Program-made: the position numbers and the translations under genes | Shown here: positions 1 to 8,232 of the stretch, one piece after another | How positions within the stretch are numbered: the stretch's first letter is position 1 | Layout of the letters: each line of letters begins with the position of its first letter | The notes under the pieces: model-generated | Databases searched by the model: none | What the model saw: only the letters and a program-made list of their open reading frames with translations | What the model was told of the DNA's origin: nothing | Source: Oribacterium sp. | GTDB lineage: Bacteria; Bacillota_A; Clostridia; Lachnospirales; Lachnospiraceae | Length of the DNA stretch: 64,000 nucleotides | Assembly (NCBI GenBank): GCA_004554245.1 | Contig: SFND01000001.1 | Location: forward strand, 137,795-201,794 | Direction: 5' to 3'

Positions 1-74
1 TTGCTTTTCTGCCGAAGCGGAAGTGATCCGTGCACGGCAGAAGGTGCTCTGCATGGAAAAGAAGCAAAATCGGA

Positions 75-689
75 TTACTTTTCGCTGCTGAAGTGGAAGG
101 TGTCCTTGAGGCCGAGCCACTTCTGATCCTTATCGGAGAGATTGAGCGGGGTGCCATCCTCGAGGGTGTAGCCTTCGGCACTTGCGGAACCAGGGTAGGT
201 GCCCCGGAGCTGCGGCCACTGGATGTTGATCTCCGGATCGTTCCATGCGAGACCGGACTCATCGCCCGGATGCCAGAAATCGGTGACCTTATAGCAGAAC
301 TCAGCGACATCGGAGAGTACCAGGAAACCGTGCGCGAAGCCCTCGGAGATGTAGAACTGCTTCTTGTTCTCCTCGGTGAGCTCGACGCCGTAGTACTGGC
401 CATAGGTCGGGCTGCCTTCACGGAGGTCGACGGCGACGTCGTATACAGAACCCTTGATGACGCGGACGAGCTTGCCCTGCGGGTACTGCTTCTGGAAGTG
501 CAGACCACGAAGAACGCCCTTCGTGGACATGGACTGATTATCCTGAACGAAGACCATGTCGAGGCCGGCCTCGTGCATATCCTTCTGATTATAGGTTTCC
601 ATAAAATAGCCACGTGCGTCGCCATGAACGCTCGGCTCGATGACATAAAGGCCTTCAATCGGTGCCTTGGTAACTTTGATCTGTCCCAT
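75..689 (-). CDS. rfbC: dTDP-4-dehydrorhamnose 3,5-epimerase
   Basis: RmlC-type cupin enzyme that epimerises dTDP-4-keto-6-deoxyglucose at C3 and C5 in dTDP-rhamnose synthesis for surface polysaccharide. The 204-residue length is slightly above the usual 180-190. The cupin core shows VLRGLHFQ with His64 (the family's catalytic base), GFAHGF at 117-122 and Tyr133 in FCYKVTDFW. I chose the ATG at 689 because AAGGAG lies seven bases upstream; an in-frame start further out at 794 has no such site and adds 35 unrelated residues. The rest of the rhamnose pathway is not in the window and may lie to the left. Confidence 0.93.
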   Translation of the reverse strand: MGQIKVTKAPIEGLYVIEPSVHGDARGYFMETYNQKDMHEAGLDMVFVQDNQSMSTKGVLRGLHFQKQYPQGKLVRVIKGSVYDVAVDLREGSPTYGQYYGVELTEENKKQFYISEGFAHGFLVLSDVAEFCYKVTDFWHPGDESGLAWNDPEINIQWPQLRGTYPGSASAEGYTLEDGTPLNLSDKDQKWLGLKDTFHFSSEK

Positions 690-747
690 GATATATCTCC
701 TTACATCTTTATAAGCATGAATCGGTTGTCTGACCGAAGTCGTACCT

Positions 748-776
748 ATTATAAGGCGACGCGACAGAAAAAGCCA
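748..776 (-). promoter_or_regulatory. probable rfbC promoter
   Basis: On the minus strand a perfect TATAAT (748-753) is preceded by 17 bases and a poor -35, TGGCTT. It lies about 60 bases upstream of the rfbC start. The -10 is convincing and the -35 is not. Confidence 0.45.
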
Positions 777-794
777 CAGTGGATTTTCTGACAT

Positions 795-872
795 AACGGT
801 TCAGGCAGTGGGACCCGGAGGGGTGATAACGAAGGCACAGTACTCCGAGACCGGTGAACTCTAAGCCGGGGA
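795..872 (-). repeat. short palindromic repeat module, copy A
   Basis: This stretch between the divergent rfbC and perR promoters closely resembles the one at 8033-8129. On the minus strand both read CGGCTTAGA, about four variable bases, ACCGGTCTCGGAGTACTG, TGCC, a variable spacer and CCCCTCCGGGTC. Both also share a GTTCAG-containing outer flank. It contains several complementary C+G-rich blocks. It also resembles the basal arm of the large hairpin at 10066-10310. It lies upstream of both flanking promoters, so it is not a leader or riboswitch of either gene. Strand is given by the homology. Confidence 0.7.
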
Positions 873-912
873 CCCTATCCTACAGAAAAATAAAAATAAT
901 TATTAATTTCAC

Positions 913-970
913 TTGACGAATGCGTGTAAAAGGAGTAATATACGGATAAATCAATAATGGTTATTGATTT
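913..970 (+). promoter_or_regulatory. perR promoter with PerR-box-like operator
   Basis: TTGACG (913-918), 17 bases and TAATAT (936-941) form a good vegetative promoter. A perfect inverted repeat, AAATCAATAA-TGG-TTATTGATTT (948-970), covers the expected transcription start. Its A+T-rich dyad is like known PerR/Fur boxes, and its place over the start site fits autorepression. Confidence 0.75.
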
Positions 971-994
971 TGAGTTCACTGTTTAGGAGCAACG

Positions 995-1408
995 ATGAAT
1001 TATTCAAGACAGCGCGAGGAAGTCCTTGATCAGCTTAGCGGGCATAAGGATCATCCGACAGCGGATGTGATTTTTGCAGAGCTTCGTGACAGGGATCCGA
1101 ACATCAGCCTGGCGACCGTCTACCGTAATCTGAAGCTTCTCGCGAAGAACGGTACGATTCAGAAGCTGAGCTTCGTATCTGGTGCGGATCACTTCGATCC
1201 GAATGCAGAAAAGCATGTGCACTTCGTATGTGACCGCTGTGGCGGCGTCTTCGATGTGCCGATGCCGGAAGCGGATACACTGGATGAAGAGGCAGCACAG
1301 CATGTGCCGGGGATCGTCACCGGCCATGATCTGGTATTTCATGGGATCTGTGAGCGGTGCTGTGAAGCAGGCGAAGCGGAGGGGTCTGCAGGCGATGCTC
1401 TCGGATGA
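995..1408 (+). CDS. perR: PerR-type peroxide-responsive repressor (Fur family)
   Basis: Metal-dependent repressor of oxidative-stress genes, 137 residues. The ligands of Bacillus PerR can be placed with a constant offset of 17: His20, Asp68, His74, His76 and Asp87 match His37, Asp85, His91, His93 and Asp104. Asp rather than Glu at the last position is typical of PerR. The structural zinc site is Cys79, Cys82, Cys119 and Cys122. The protein lacks the first N-terminal residues of Bacillus PerR, as other clostridial PerRs do. It sits upstream of a rubrerythrin and has a dyad over its own start site, so autoregulation and control of that gene are likely. Confidence 0.9.
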   Translation: MNYSRQREEVLDQLSGHKDHPTADVIFAELRDRDPNISLATVYRNLKLLAKNGTIQKLSFVSGADHFDPNAEKHVHFVCDRCGGVFDVPMPEADTLDEEAAQHVPGIVTGHDLVFHGICERCCEAGEAEGSAGDALG

Positions 1409-1536
1409 TTCAGCGCGAAGAGATGGGGACATGAAGGAAGTGACCGGTGTCCGCGCTCATCGGCAGCGAATGGAGTAAGAACGGATAAACGAAAAATTAT
1501 GTAGCAGAAGCTGCTCATTTAAAAGGAGAATGAATT

Positions 1537-2085
1537 ATGAAGGTAAAGACTTGGGTATGTTCCGTATGTGGTTATGTTTACAAGGGAGAGGTTCCACCAG
1601 AGGAGTGTCCGGTATGCCATGCGCCGGCGGAGAAGTTCGTTGAGCAGGAAGAGGAGATGACCTGGGCGGCAGAGCATGTGATCGGTGTTGCAAGTGATGT
1701 TCGCGAGGATATCAAGGAAGACCTGCGCGCAAACTTCCAGGGTGAGTGCACCGAGGTTGGTATGTATCTTGCGATGTCCAGAGCAGCTTACCGTGAGGGT
1801 TACCCGGAGATCGGTGAGTACTATAAGACCGCTGCATTTGAAGAGGCTGAGCACGCAGCGAAGTTTGCGGAGCTTCTTGGCGAGGTCGTTTCCCCATCCA
1901 CGAAGGAGAACCTCACCGTACGTGTCGCTGCAGAGAACGGCGCAACGGCTGGTAAGGTAGACCTTGCGAAGCGTGCGAAGGAGCTGAACCTCGATGCGAT
2001 CCATGATACCGTTCATGAGATGGCACGTGACGAGGCAAGACATGGTAAGGCCTTTGCCGGTCTTCTCAAGAGATACTTCGGCTAA
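1537..2085 (+). CDS. rbr: reverse rubrerythrin
   Basis: Non-haem di-iron peroxidase that reduces H2O2 (and O2) with electrons from NAD(P)H via rubredoxin-like carriers. Domain order is reversed from classical rubrerythrin: the rubredoxin Fe(Cys)4 site comes first (Cys8, Cys11, Cys24, Cys27), then a ferritin-like four-helix domain with FEEAEHAAKF and ARDEARHGKAF carrying the di-iron ligands. The start has AAAGGAGAA upstream. It follows perR by 128 bases without a terminator and is followed by one, so it may be co-transcribed with perR. Known clostridial reverse rubrerythrins are PerR-controlled and protect against oxygen. Confidence 0.93.
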   Translation: MKVKTWVCSVCGYVYKGEVPPEECPVCHAPAEKFVEQEEEMTWAAEHVIGVASDVREDIKEDLRANFQGECTEVGMYLAMSRAAYREGYPEIGEYYKTAAFEEAEHAAKFAELLGEVVSPSTKENLTVRVAAENGATAGKVDLAKRAKELNLDAIHDTVHEMARDEARHGKAFAGLLKRYFG

Positions 2086-2130
2086 TATAGTAATAAAAAC
2101 CATGTGAAATGGCGTTGTATATTTTTTAAC

Positions 2131-2167
2131 AAAGGGAGGGCAGAGTCGTTGACGATGCCCTCCTTTT
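2131..2167 (+). terminator. rho-independent terminator after rubrerythrin
   Basis: AAAGGGAGGGC pairs with GCCCTCCTTT around a 15-base loop and ends in a T-run. Confidence 0.85.
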
Positions 2168-2264
2168 GGTATAAACTACAAGCGATTATGGCTTAAAAGC
2201 TTCATTTTAAGCGCTACTGAAACCCCGTGTTTATGTTGAAGGATAGAAATAGAAGGTGGCATTT

Positions 2265-3812
2265 ATGACAGAGAAGAAACCAGTTTTACTGATGATTCTT
2301 GATGGATATGGTATCAATCCGAATCCAGAGGGAAATGCAATTGCGATGGCGGATACACCGGTGATGGATCGGCTTGAGAAAGAGTATCCGTTCGTAGAGG
2401 GTCAGGCTTCCGGACTGTATGTAGGTCTTCCAGATGGTCAGATGGGTAACTCCGAGGTGGGCCACATGAATATGGGTGCCGGTCGGATCGTTTATCAGGA
2501 CCTCACGAGAATCACGAAGTCCATCCAGGATGGCGATTTCTTTACGAATCCGGAGCTCGTGGCAGCGGTTGAAAACTGCAAGAAGAATGGCTCCGCACTG
2601 AACCTGATGGGTCTCGTTTCAAACGGTGGTGTACATTCTCACCTCGAGCATATCTTCGGCCTTCTTGAGCTTGCGAAGCGTCATGGCTTAACGAAGGTAT
2701 ATCTCTATGCCTTCCTCGATGGTCGTGATACACCACCAGATTCCGGTAAGGCGTTCCTCGAGGAGGTCGAGGCGAAGATGGCAGAGCTCGGTGTCGGTGA
2801 GATCGCGATGATCTCCGGCCGTTACTATGCGATGGATCGTGATAAGAACTACGATCGTGTCGAGAAGGCATACGATGCGATGACGAAGGGAATCGGGAAC
2901 CACTTTGCGTCCGTATCCGAGGCGATGCAGAGCTCCTATGATGAGAAGGTATACGATGAGTTCGTGGTTCCGTGCGTGATCGAGAAGGAGGGCGCTCCGA
3001 GACATATGATTCAGGATGGTGATTCCTGCATCTTCTTCAACTTCCGTCCGGACCGTGCACGTGAGATGACCCACTGCTTCTGTGATGATGAGTTCAGCTT
3101 CTTCGAGAGAGGAAAGCGTCTCGATACTACGTTTGTATGCTTCACCGATTATGATGCGACCATCCCGAACAAGCAGATCGCGTTCCCGAAGCAGAGCATC
3201 ACGAAGACCCTCGGTGAGTATGTTGCATCGCTTGGTTTAAAGCAGCTTCGTATCGCAGAGACCGAGAAGTATGCACACGTTACCTTCTTCTTTAACGGTG
3301 GCGTCGAGGAACCGAATGCCGGTGAGGATCGTATCCTCGTTCCGTCTCCGAAGGACGTTCCGACCTACGATCTGAAGCCGCAGATGTCCTGCCCTGAGGT
3401 GTGCGAGAAGCTGGTGGAGGCGATCAAGTCCGGGAAGTATGACATGATCATCGCAAACTTCGCAAACCCGGATATGGTCGGTCATACCGGTGTGATTCCA
3501 GCGGCTGTAAAGGCCATCGAAGTGGTGGACCATGCCGTCGGAGAGGTTGTAGATGCCATCAAGGAGGTCGGCGGTCAGATGATGATCGTCGCCGATCATG
3601 GTAATGCCGATATGATGATCAACTATGAGACCGGCGAGCCATGGACCGCACATACCACGAATCCGGTTCCGTTCATTCTGATCAATTCGAATCCGAACTG
3701 GAAGCTTCGTGAGGGTGGCGCACTCTGCGATATCGCACCGACACTGCTCCAGATGATGGAGATCCCGCAGCCGGAGGAGATGAGCGGCAAGTCTCTCATC
3801 GTTGAAAAGTAA
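2265..3812 (+). CDS. gpmI: 2,3-bisphosphoglycerate-independent phosphoglycerate mutase
   Basis: Mn-dependent glycolytic enzyme interconverting 3- and 2-phosphoglycerate, 515 residues (usual about 510). Asp13 in MILDGYG and the catalytic Ser63 in GNSEVGH mark the alkaline-phosphatase-like fold; ADHGNADMM near the C-terminus supplies further metal ligands. I prefer the ATG at 2265 with AAGG eight bases upstream over the GTG at 2256, which would put the start inside the ribosome binding site. It stands alone after a terminator; the other glycolytic genes are not nearby. Confidence 0.96.
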   Translation: MTEKKPVLLMILDGYGINPNPEGNAIAMADTPVMDRLEKEYPFVEGQASGLYVGLPDGQMGNSEVGHMNMGAGRIVYQDLTRITKSIQDGDFFTNPELVAAVENCKKNGSALNLMGLVSNGGVHSHLEHIFGLLELAKRHGLTKVYLYAFLDGRDTPPDSGKAFLEEVEAKMAELGVGEIAMISGRYYAMDRDKNYDRVEKAYDAMTKGIGNHFASVSEAMQSSYDEKVYDEFVVPCVIEKEGAPRHMIQDGDSCIFFNFRPDRAREMTHCFCDDEFSFFERGKRLDTTFVCFTDYDATIPNKQIAFPKQSITKTLGEYVASLGLKQLRIAETEKYAHVTFFFNGGVEEPNAGEDRILVPSPKDVPTYDLKPQMSCPEVCEKLVEAIKSGKYDMIIANFANPDMVGHTGVIPAAVKAIEVVDHAVGEVVDAIKEVGGQMMIVADHGNADMMINYETGEPWTAHTTNPVPFILINSNPNWKLREGGALCDIAPTLLQMMEIPQPEEMSGKSLIVEK

Positions 3813-3828
3813 GCGCTGCTGAGCTGCC

Positions 3829-3856
3829 GTGCCGTCCGGCTTCGGCCTCACGGCAC
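3829..3856 (+). other. hairpin with UUCG tetraloop
   Basis: GTGCCGT and ACGGCAC bracket GGC-TTCG-GCC between gpmI and the DegV gene. There is no T-run after it, so it may protect the gpmI mRNA end rather than terminate. Confidence 0.55.
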
Positions 3857-3883
3857 TGTACAGAGAGTTTGAGGTAAATATAT

Positions 3884-4774
3884 ATGAACGTTGGCGTTTC
3901 AACTGATTCCGGTAGTGGTATCACACCACAGGAGAGTGCAGAGCTCGGCATCCGTGTCGTTCCGATGCCTTTCCGGATCGATGATCAGGAATATTACGAA
4001 AACATCAACCTTACAAGAGAAGAGTTCTTCGAAAAGCTGAAGAATGATCATGACATCGCGACATCGCAGCCGAGTATGGAGGATGTGATGAAGGTCTGGG
4101 ACGAGCTCCTCGAGACCTGTGACCAGATCGTGCATGTGCCACTGAGCTCGGGACTGTCCGGTTCGACACAGACAGCGATGATGCTGGCGCAGGATGAGAA
4201 GTACGAGGGACGTGTATTCGTGCCGGACGATCGTGGTGTATCGGTCGTACAGCGTCAGGTTGCGATCTTTGCGACGGAGCTCGCTGCACACGGCTATGAT
4301 GGACAGCAGATCTGCGACATCCTGAACCGTGATGCGGAGCAGAACCAGATCTATGTCGGTGTGGATACACTGAAGTACCTGAAGAAGGGTGGACGTATCA
4401 CACCGGTGGCCGCTGCCATCGGCACACTGCTCCATATCAAACCGGTGCTCGGCATCACAAACGGCGGAAAGCTTGATTCCTATACGAAGGTGCGGACGAC
4501 CCGTCAGGTGAAGGATGCGATCATCAAGGGACTGAAGAGCGAGCTGGAAGGTCGCCTCGGCGATCCGGAGATGAAGAACTGCTATGTCGCGATCGCCTAT
4601 ACGGATAATCCGGAGCAGGCGGCCGACTTCGCAGAGGAGCTGAAGGAAGCCTTTCCGGATCGACTGAATCCGGAGATCGCTGTTCGACCGCTGTCGCTGC
4701 TGATTTCCTGTCACATCGGCCAGGACGGACTGGGTGCAGCCGTCATCGAGCGTCCGGCTGAGCTGAATCCATAA
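3884..4774 (+). CDS. DegV family fatty-acid-binding protein
   Basis: DegV proteins bind a single fatty acid; some (FakB) present it to a fatty-acid kinase for phospholipid synthesis. This one has 296 residues with the typical N-terminal STDSGSGI strand, the TSQPS motif and the lipid-carboxylate-binding PLSSGLSGS, then the second domain with the DTLKYLKKGGR signature. No FakA is in the window, so whether it serves the kinase cannot be decided here. GAGG lies upstream of the ATG. A terminator follows directly. Confidence 0.9.
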   Translation: MNVGVSTDSGSGITPQESAELGIRVVPMPFRIDDQEYYENINLTREEFFEKLKNDHDIATSQPSMEDVMKVWDELLETCDQIVHVPLSSGLSGSTQTAMMLAQDEKYEGRVFVPDDRGVSVVQRQVAIFATELAAHGYDGQQICDILNRDAEQNQIYVGVDTLKYLKKGGRITPVAAAIGTLLHIKPVLGITNGGKLDSYTKVRTTRQVKDAIIKGLKSELEGRLGDPEMKNCYVAIAYTDNPEQAADFAEELKEAFPDRLNPEIAVRPLSLLISCHIGQDGLGAAVIERPAELNP

Positions 4775-4790
4775 AATAGTATGAAAATGA

Positions 4791-4824
4791 AAGAGGTCGG
4801 ACCTTGATGGGTCCGGCCTCTTCT
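4791..4824 (+). terminator. terminator of the DegV gene
   Basis: A 13-bp stem (4791-4803 with 4810-4822) closes a six-base loop TTGATG. The tract after it (CTTCT) is only moderately T-rich. The loop doubles as the -35 box of the comEC promoter. Confidence 0.75.
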
Positions 4825-4832
4825 GCTATGAT
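4804..4832 (+). promoter_or_regulatory. comEC promoter placed in the upstream terminator
   Basis: TTGATG (4804-4809), exactly 17 bases, then TATGAT (4827-4832) preceded by TG as an extended -10. The -35 is the loop of the DegV terminator and the spacer is its 3' arm. The comEC ATG begins seven bases after the -10, so the transcript would start at or next to the start codon. Confidence 0.65.
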
Positions 4833-4838
4833 GCTCTT

Positions 4839-7463
4839 ATGAATGTGAAACGACCGCTTCTTCTGATGGCCGTGGTGTATGTACTTGGAGTGTGCGTATC
4901 TGCCGGGGAATGTGGTTTCGTTCTGAGAGGGGCTGCGGTGATTCTGTCCGCATGCCTCGTTTTCCATGGGATAAAAAAGAAAACGCTTCGGAAGGGTGCG
5001 CTTGCACTCTTATTTGTGCTGTTCCTCGCCGGGGGTCTGCGCTATCGGATGGCAGCCCGCGCATTTCAGCGTTCGGAGGAACGGATCCGTATCTTCAGCG
5101 GGATGAAGGTGCGTCTGTGCGGAGAAGTGCAGGAATATACGGAGGCTGCGGGAAAGGCGAAGCTGCGCGTGCGAAACGCGCTGCTGTCGAGTGCGTACGG
5201 TGCGCGGGATACGCTGCCGGCTTCGGCCACCGCGGCGCTGCGGGCGCGCTATGATCAGCCGGTTGGGACGATCCTCGTCTACATGGAGACCGGGGATGCA
5301 GCGTCGCAGTCTGGAAAGTGGAGCGAGAAGGATCGTACATGCAGGGCGCAGTCACCGTCTGAAAAACAGGACAGGGATCCGACGGCAGATCGGCATCCGG
5401 AGGCGTCTCGGCCTCTGCCGGGGGAGCGGATCGAAGTGTATGGGAAGATCTCGCCGGTGGAAGCGCCGCGGAATGAGGGTGTGTTTGATTTTCGTCTGTA
5501 CTATCGGACGATATCCGTGCAGGGTTCGATGTACGGGACATCCTTCCGGGTGGTCGGAGGGGAGCCGAAGCCTTTTGCAAGGGGGCTGCAGGAGCTCCGA
5601 CTTCGGATGGGGGATATCCTCGATCAGCTGCTGCCGCCACAGGACGCCGGCATTTACCGTGCACTGCTGACGGGAGATAAATCGGCCATGGATGAGGATA
5701 TCCGATCCCTCTATCAGGAGAATGGCATCGCCCATATTCTCGCGGTTTCCGGCCTGCATCTGTCGATTCTGGGCCTCGGTGTCTATGAGCTGCTGCGGCA
5801 CTTCGGCAGAAGTAAGGCCGCATCCGGCAGCGTCGCAGCTCTTCTGATCATATCCTACGGGATTCTGACGGGCTGCTCCGGCTCGGCTCTCCGGGCAGTG
5901 CTGATGCTGCTTCTACGCTTTCTCGCTGCTGCCGTCGGACGGAGCTATGATATGCTGACGGCGATGGCCGCGGCCGCACTCTTTCTCCTGTGGAAGGAGC
6001 CGTTCATGCTTTTCGGTGCAGGCTTCCAGCTGAGCTTTCTTGCGGTACTCGCCATCGGCCTCTGTCATGTCCTCCCGGCACCGAAGCATCCGCTCCTCGA
6101 GGGCCTGTGGCTCTCCTTTTATCTGCAGCTCCTGACGCTGCCGGTGATTCTGTTTCACTATTTCCGCTTTCCGCTCTACGGGATCTTCCTGAATCTCATC
6201 GTACTGCCACTGATGGGCTGCGTGATCTACAGTGGCGTTTTCGCTGTCGGGCTCTTCGGACTGTCAGAGAAGCTCGCGACCATCGCCGTCGGTGGTGGAC
6301 ACTGGATACTTCGCCTGTATACGCTCCTCTGTACGCACTGCGCAGCACTTCCGTACAGCTCCCTGCTGCTCGGTCGACCGTCGATGCACAGTATCCTTCT
6401 TTACTATACAGCGCTCAGCGTTGTGACATGGGCGCTCGCGGAACGGCATGCAGCCGAACACGTCGGGCAGCAGCGTGTCCGGCGGTATCCTGTGCAAACG
6501 GAGATTCCGGTCCGGGAAAGCTCCGTATCGCAGAGCAGAAGGTCTCGATGGGTACAGCAGCTCTGCGAAAATATAAACATACTGCCGGATCCTGGGAAGC
6601 TGGCGTGTCGACTGCCACTCCCCTGCATCGTGCTGCCGTTGCTTCTTTCGATGCTGTGCCTTCCGGCGAAGCAGCCGCAGGGGCTCGAGATCACGGCACT
6701 GGATGTCGGACAGGGGGATGGCTTCATCCTGCGAAATCAGGGACTGGTGATGAGTGTGGATGGTGGTTCGACGAGTGACCAGCGCCTCGGGGAAAATGTA
6801 CTCGTCCCGTATCTCGAGTCACAGGGAATCGGGCACATCGATCTCGCGCTGATTACGCACTGTGATGCGGATCACTATTCTGGAATACAGTATCTTCTTG
6901 AGGAGGAGCCGAAGATGAGCATCGGAGAGCTGTTGCTGCCACGGGTGGCCATGCAGGATGCGCGTTATGATGCGCTTCGAGATGTAGCGGCTGCACGGGA
7001 TGTGCGGATCCGGTACTTCGGACAGGGCGACTGTATTGACCTCGGAGAAGTGGAGATACACGGATACTATCCGGCGGGGACGGAGAGGCTGGAGGCCGCG
7101 AACGATCACTCGATCGGGATGCTGCTGCGCGCGCCGGATTTTCAGATGCTGTTTACGGGGGATATGGACGAGGACTGTGAGCGACAGATGCTCGCGGCAC
7201 TGTGGGAGGCCGATGCAGGCTACCCGAAGATCGATGTGCTGAAGGCGGGGCATCACGGCAGCCATACGAGCAGTTCAGAGGCACTCCTCGCCGCGCTCCG
7301 CCCGGACTATGCGATTCTCAGCTACGGCGTCGGAAACGATTACGGACACCCGCATGCAGAAACGCGGAAGAGACTGCGACGCTACGACGTAAAGATGCTC
7401 GAGACCGGCGTGATGGGGGAAATCAGGATAACAGTTTCGTCAGAGGCCCTCCGAGACCTCTGA
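4839..7463 (+). CDS. comEC: ComEC/Rec2 DNA-uptake channel
   Basis: Polytopic membrane protein that carries single-stranded DNA across the membrane in transformation. The 874 residues show the family order: N-terminal helices and a DUF4131 region (about 1-215), the Competence domain with many hydrophobic segments starting near LLTGDKSAMDED (about 265-540), and a C-terminal metallo-beta-lactamase-like domain with THCDADHYSG near residue 673 and KAGHHGSHTSSSEAL. A variable K/R/S-rich stretch at about 150-190 and another before the last domain are less conserved. No ribosome binding site is visible before the ATG; the promoter position suggests a leaderless mRNA. comEA is not in the window. Confidence 0.93.
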   Translation: MNVKRPLLLMAVVYVLGVCVSAGECGFVLRGAAVILSACLVFHGIKKKTLRKGALALLFVLFLAGGLRYRMAARAFQRSEERIRIFSGMKVRLCGEVQEYTEAAGKAKLRVRNALLSSAYGARDTLPASATAALRARYDQPVGTILVYMETGDAASQSGKWSEKDRTCRAQSPSEKQDRDPTADRHPEASRPLPGERIEVYGKISPVEAPRNEGVFDFRLYYRTISVQGSMYGTSFRVVGGEPKPFARGLQELRLRMGDILDQLLPPQDAGIYRALLTGDKSAMDEDIRSLYQENGIAHILAVSGLHLSILGLGVYELLRHFGRSKAASGSVAALLIISYGILTGCSGSALRAVLMLLLRFLAAAVGRSYDMLTAMAAAALFLLWKEPFMLFGAGFQLSFLAVLAIGLCHVLPAPKHPLLEGLWLSFYLQLLTLPVILFHYFRFPLYGIFLNLIVLPLMGCVIYSGVFAVGLFGLSEKLATIAVGGGHWILRLYTLLCTHCAALPYSSLLLGRPSMHSILLYYTALSVVTWALAERHAAEHVGQQRVRRYPVQTEIPVRESSVSQSRRSRWVQQLCENINILPDPGKLACRLPLPCIVLPLLLSMLCLPAKQPQGLEITALDVGQGDGFILRNQGLVMSVDGGSTSDQRLGENVLVPYLESQGIGHIDLALITHCDADHYSGIQYLLEEEPKMSIGELLLPRVAMQDARYDALRDVAAARDVRIRYFGQGDCIDLGEVEIHGYYPAGTERLEAANDHSIGMLLRAPDFQMLFTGDMDEDCERQMLAALWEADAGYPKIDVLKAGHHGSHTSSSEALLAALRPDYAILSYGVGNDYGHPHAETRKRLRRYDVKMLETGVMGEIRITVSSEALRDL

Positions 7464-7483
7464 TATAAACAGAAATTAAGAAA

Positions 7484-7507
7484 CCCTGCGGTGGGTTAAC
7501 CGCAGGG
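7484..7507. terminator. terminator between convergent comEC and rpsT
   Basis: CCCTGCGGT-GGGTTA-ACCGCAGGG is flanked by AAA and a short T-rich stretch, so it could act on either strand. Confidence 0.7.
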
Positions 7508-7555
7508 CTTTGTGAGTAACGTTACTTACAAATATTTATTTTCAAGAACGACTTG

Positions 7556-7585
7556 AAAAAGCAGAAATCCTGTACATGATTTCTG
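7556..7585 (-). terminator. rpsT terminator
   Basis: On the minus strand CAGAAATC and GATTTCTG form an eight-bp stem followed by C and five T, 15 bases after the rpsT stop codon. Confidence 0.7.
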
Positions 7586-7599
7586 TGCGCTTAGCGCAA

Positions 7600-7863
7600 T
7601 CAGTTCATGGAAGCGACAGCCTTTGAGATGTGAGCAACCTTTCTGGAAGCGTTGTTAGCCTTATAGATGCCCTTGCTGTGTGCCATGCAAATCTTCTTCT
7701 GAGCCATCTTCAGAGCATCCTGAGCTGCTGCCTTATCGCCAGACTCAACTGCTGCGTATACTCTCTTGATGTATGTCTTAACCTCAGAACGAATAGCCTT
7801 GTTACGCTCGTTTCTAGCCTGAGCTACAAGAATTCTCTTCTTTGCGGACTTAATGTTTGCCAT
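7600..7863 (-). CDS. rpsT: 30S ribosomal protein S20
   Basis: Small basic protein binding 16S rRNA in the body of the 30S subunit; 87 residues, the usual size. It begins MANIKSAKKRILVAQ and carries the helical K/R-rich pattern of the family with a conserved NNASRKVAHISK tail. GGAG lies upstream of the ATG. It is transcribed alone and divergently from lepA, as in many Firmicutes, from a strong promoter at 7960-7988 with a leader of about 90 bases. Confidence 0.97.
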   Translation of the reverse strand: MANIKSAKKRILVAQARNERNKAIRSEVKTYIKRVYAAVESGDKAAAQDALKMAQKKICMAHSKGIYKANNASRKVAHISKAVASMN

Positions 7864-7895
7864 TGTGAAATCTCCTTTCCTTCAAATATCGTGTG

Positions 7896-7912
7896 GAGAT
7901 CCGTCGGATCTC
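7896..7912 (-). promoter_or_regulatory. hairpin in the rpsT leader
   Basis: GAGATCC-GTC-GGATCTC forms a perfect seven-bp stem in the rpsT 5' untranslated region. S20 is autoregulated in some bacteria, but I cannot tell whether this hairpin takes part. Confidence 0.45.
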
Positions 7913-7959
7913 GGCGCTTTCAAATACCGGACACGGACAGTTTGAAAACACGCTAAACT

Positions 7960-7988
7960 ATCATATATAAAACCCCCGCCGGTGTCAA
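7960..7988 (-). promoter_or_regulatory. rpsT promoter
   Basis: Minus-strand TTGACA (7983-7988), 17 bases, TATGAT (7960-7965): close to consensus, as expected for a ribosomal-protein gene. Confidence 0.85.
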
Positions 7989-8032
7989 GCTGAAAAGCAC
8001 GTTTTTTCAGTCTCTCACGCGGACTACGTGTA

Positions 8033-8129
8033 ACAGTTCAGATCGGCAGGAGACCCGGAGGGGGCGGCAATGGAGGCACAGTACTCCGAGACCGGTTCAA
8101 TCTAAGCCGAGGCCCCTTAGCTGAACTGT
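8033..8129 (-). repeat. short palindromic repeat module, copy B
   Basis: A perfect nine-bp inverted repeat (ACAGTTCAG at 8033-8041, CTGAACTGT at 8121-8129) encloses a core closely similar to the module at 795-872. It also resembles the basal arm of the element at 10066-10310 (GTACTGTG and CCCTCCGGG blocks on the minus strand). It sits between the divergent rpsT and lepA promoters and upstream of both. Its function is unknown; it behaves like an interspersed palindromic repeat. Confidence 0.75.
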
Positions 8130-8138
8130 GACATTCTG

Positions 8139-8168
8139 TTGGCAAAAGATGCAGGAGTATGTTAGTAT
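8139..8168 (+). promoter_or_regulatory. lepA promoter
   Basis: TTGGCA (8139-8144), 18 bases, TAGTAT (8163-8168), directly right of repeat module B. Confidence 0.6.
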
Positions 8169-8232
8169 ATTTCCACGGAAAATACAAGAATCCGGGAACT
8201 GTACCGGAAATGATATTTATATAGGTAGGAAC

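Noticed and set aside
795..8129. Modules A and B as riboswitches of perR, lepA, rfbC or rpsT
   Set aside because: Both lie upstream of the recognisable promoters of their neighbours on both strands, so they would not be in those leaders.
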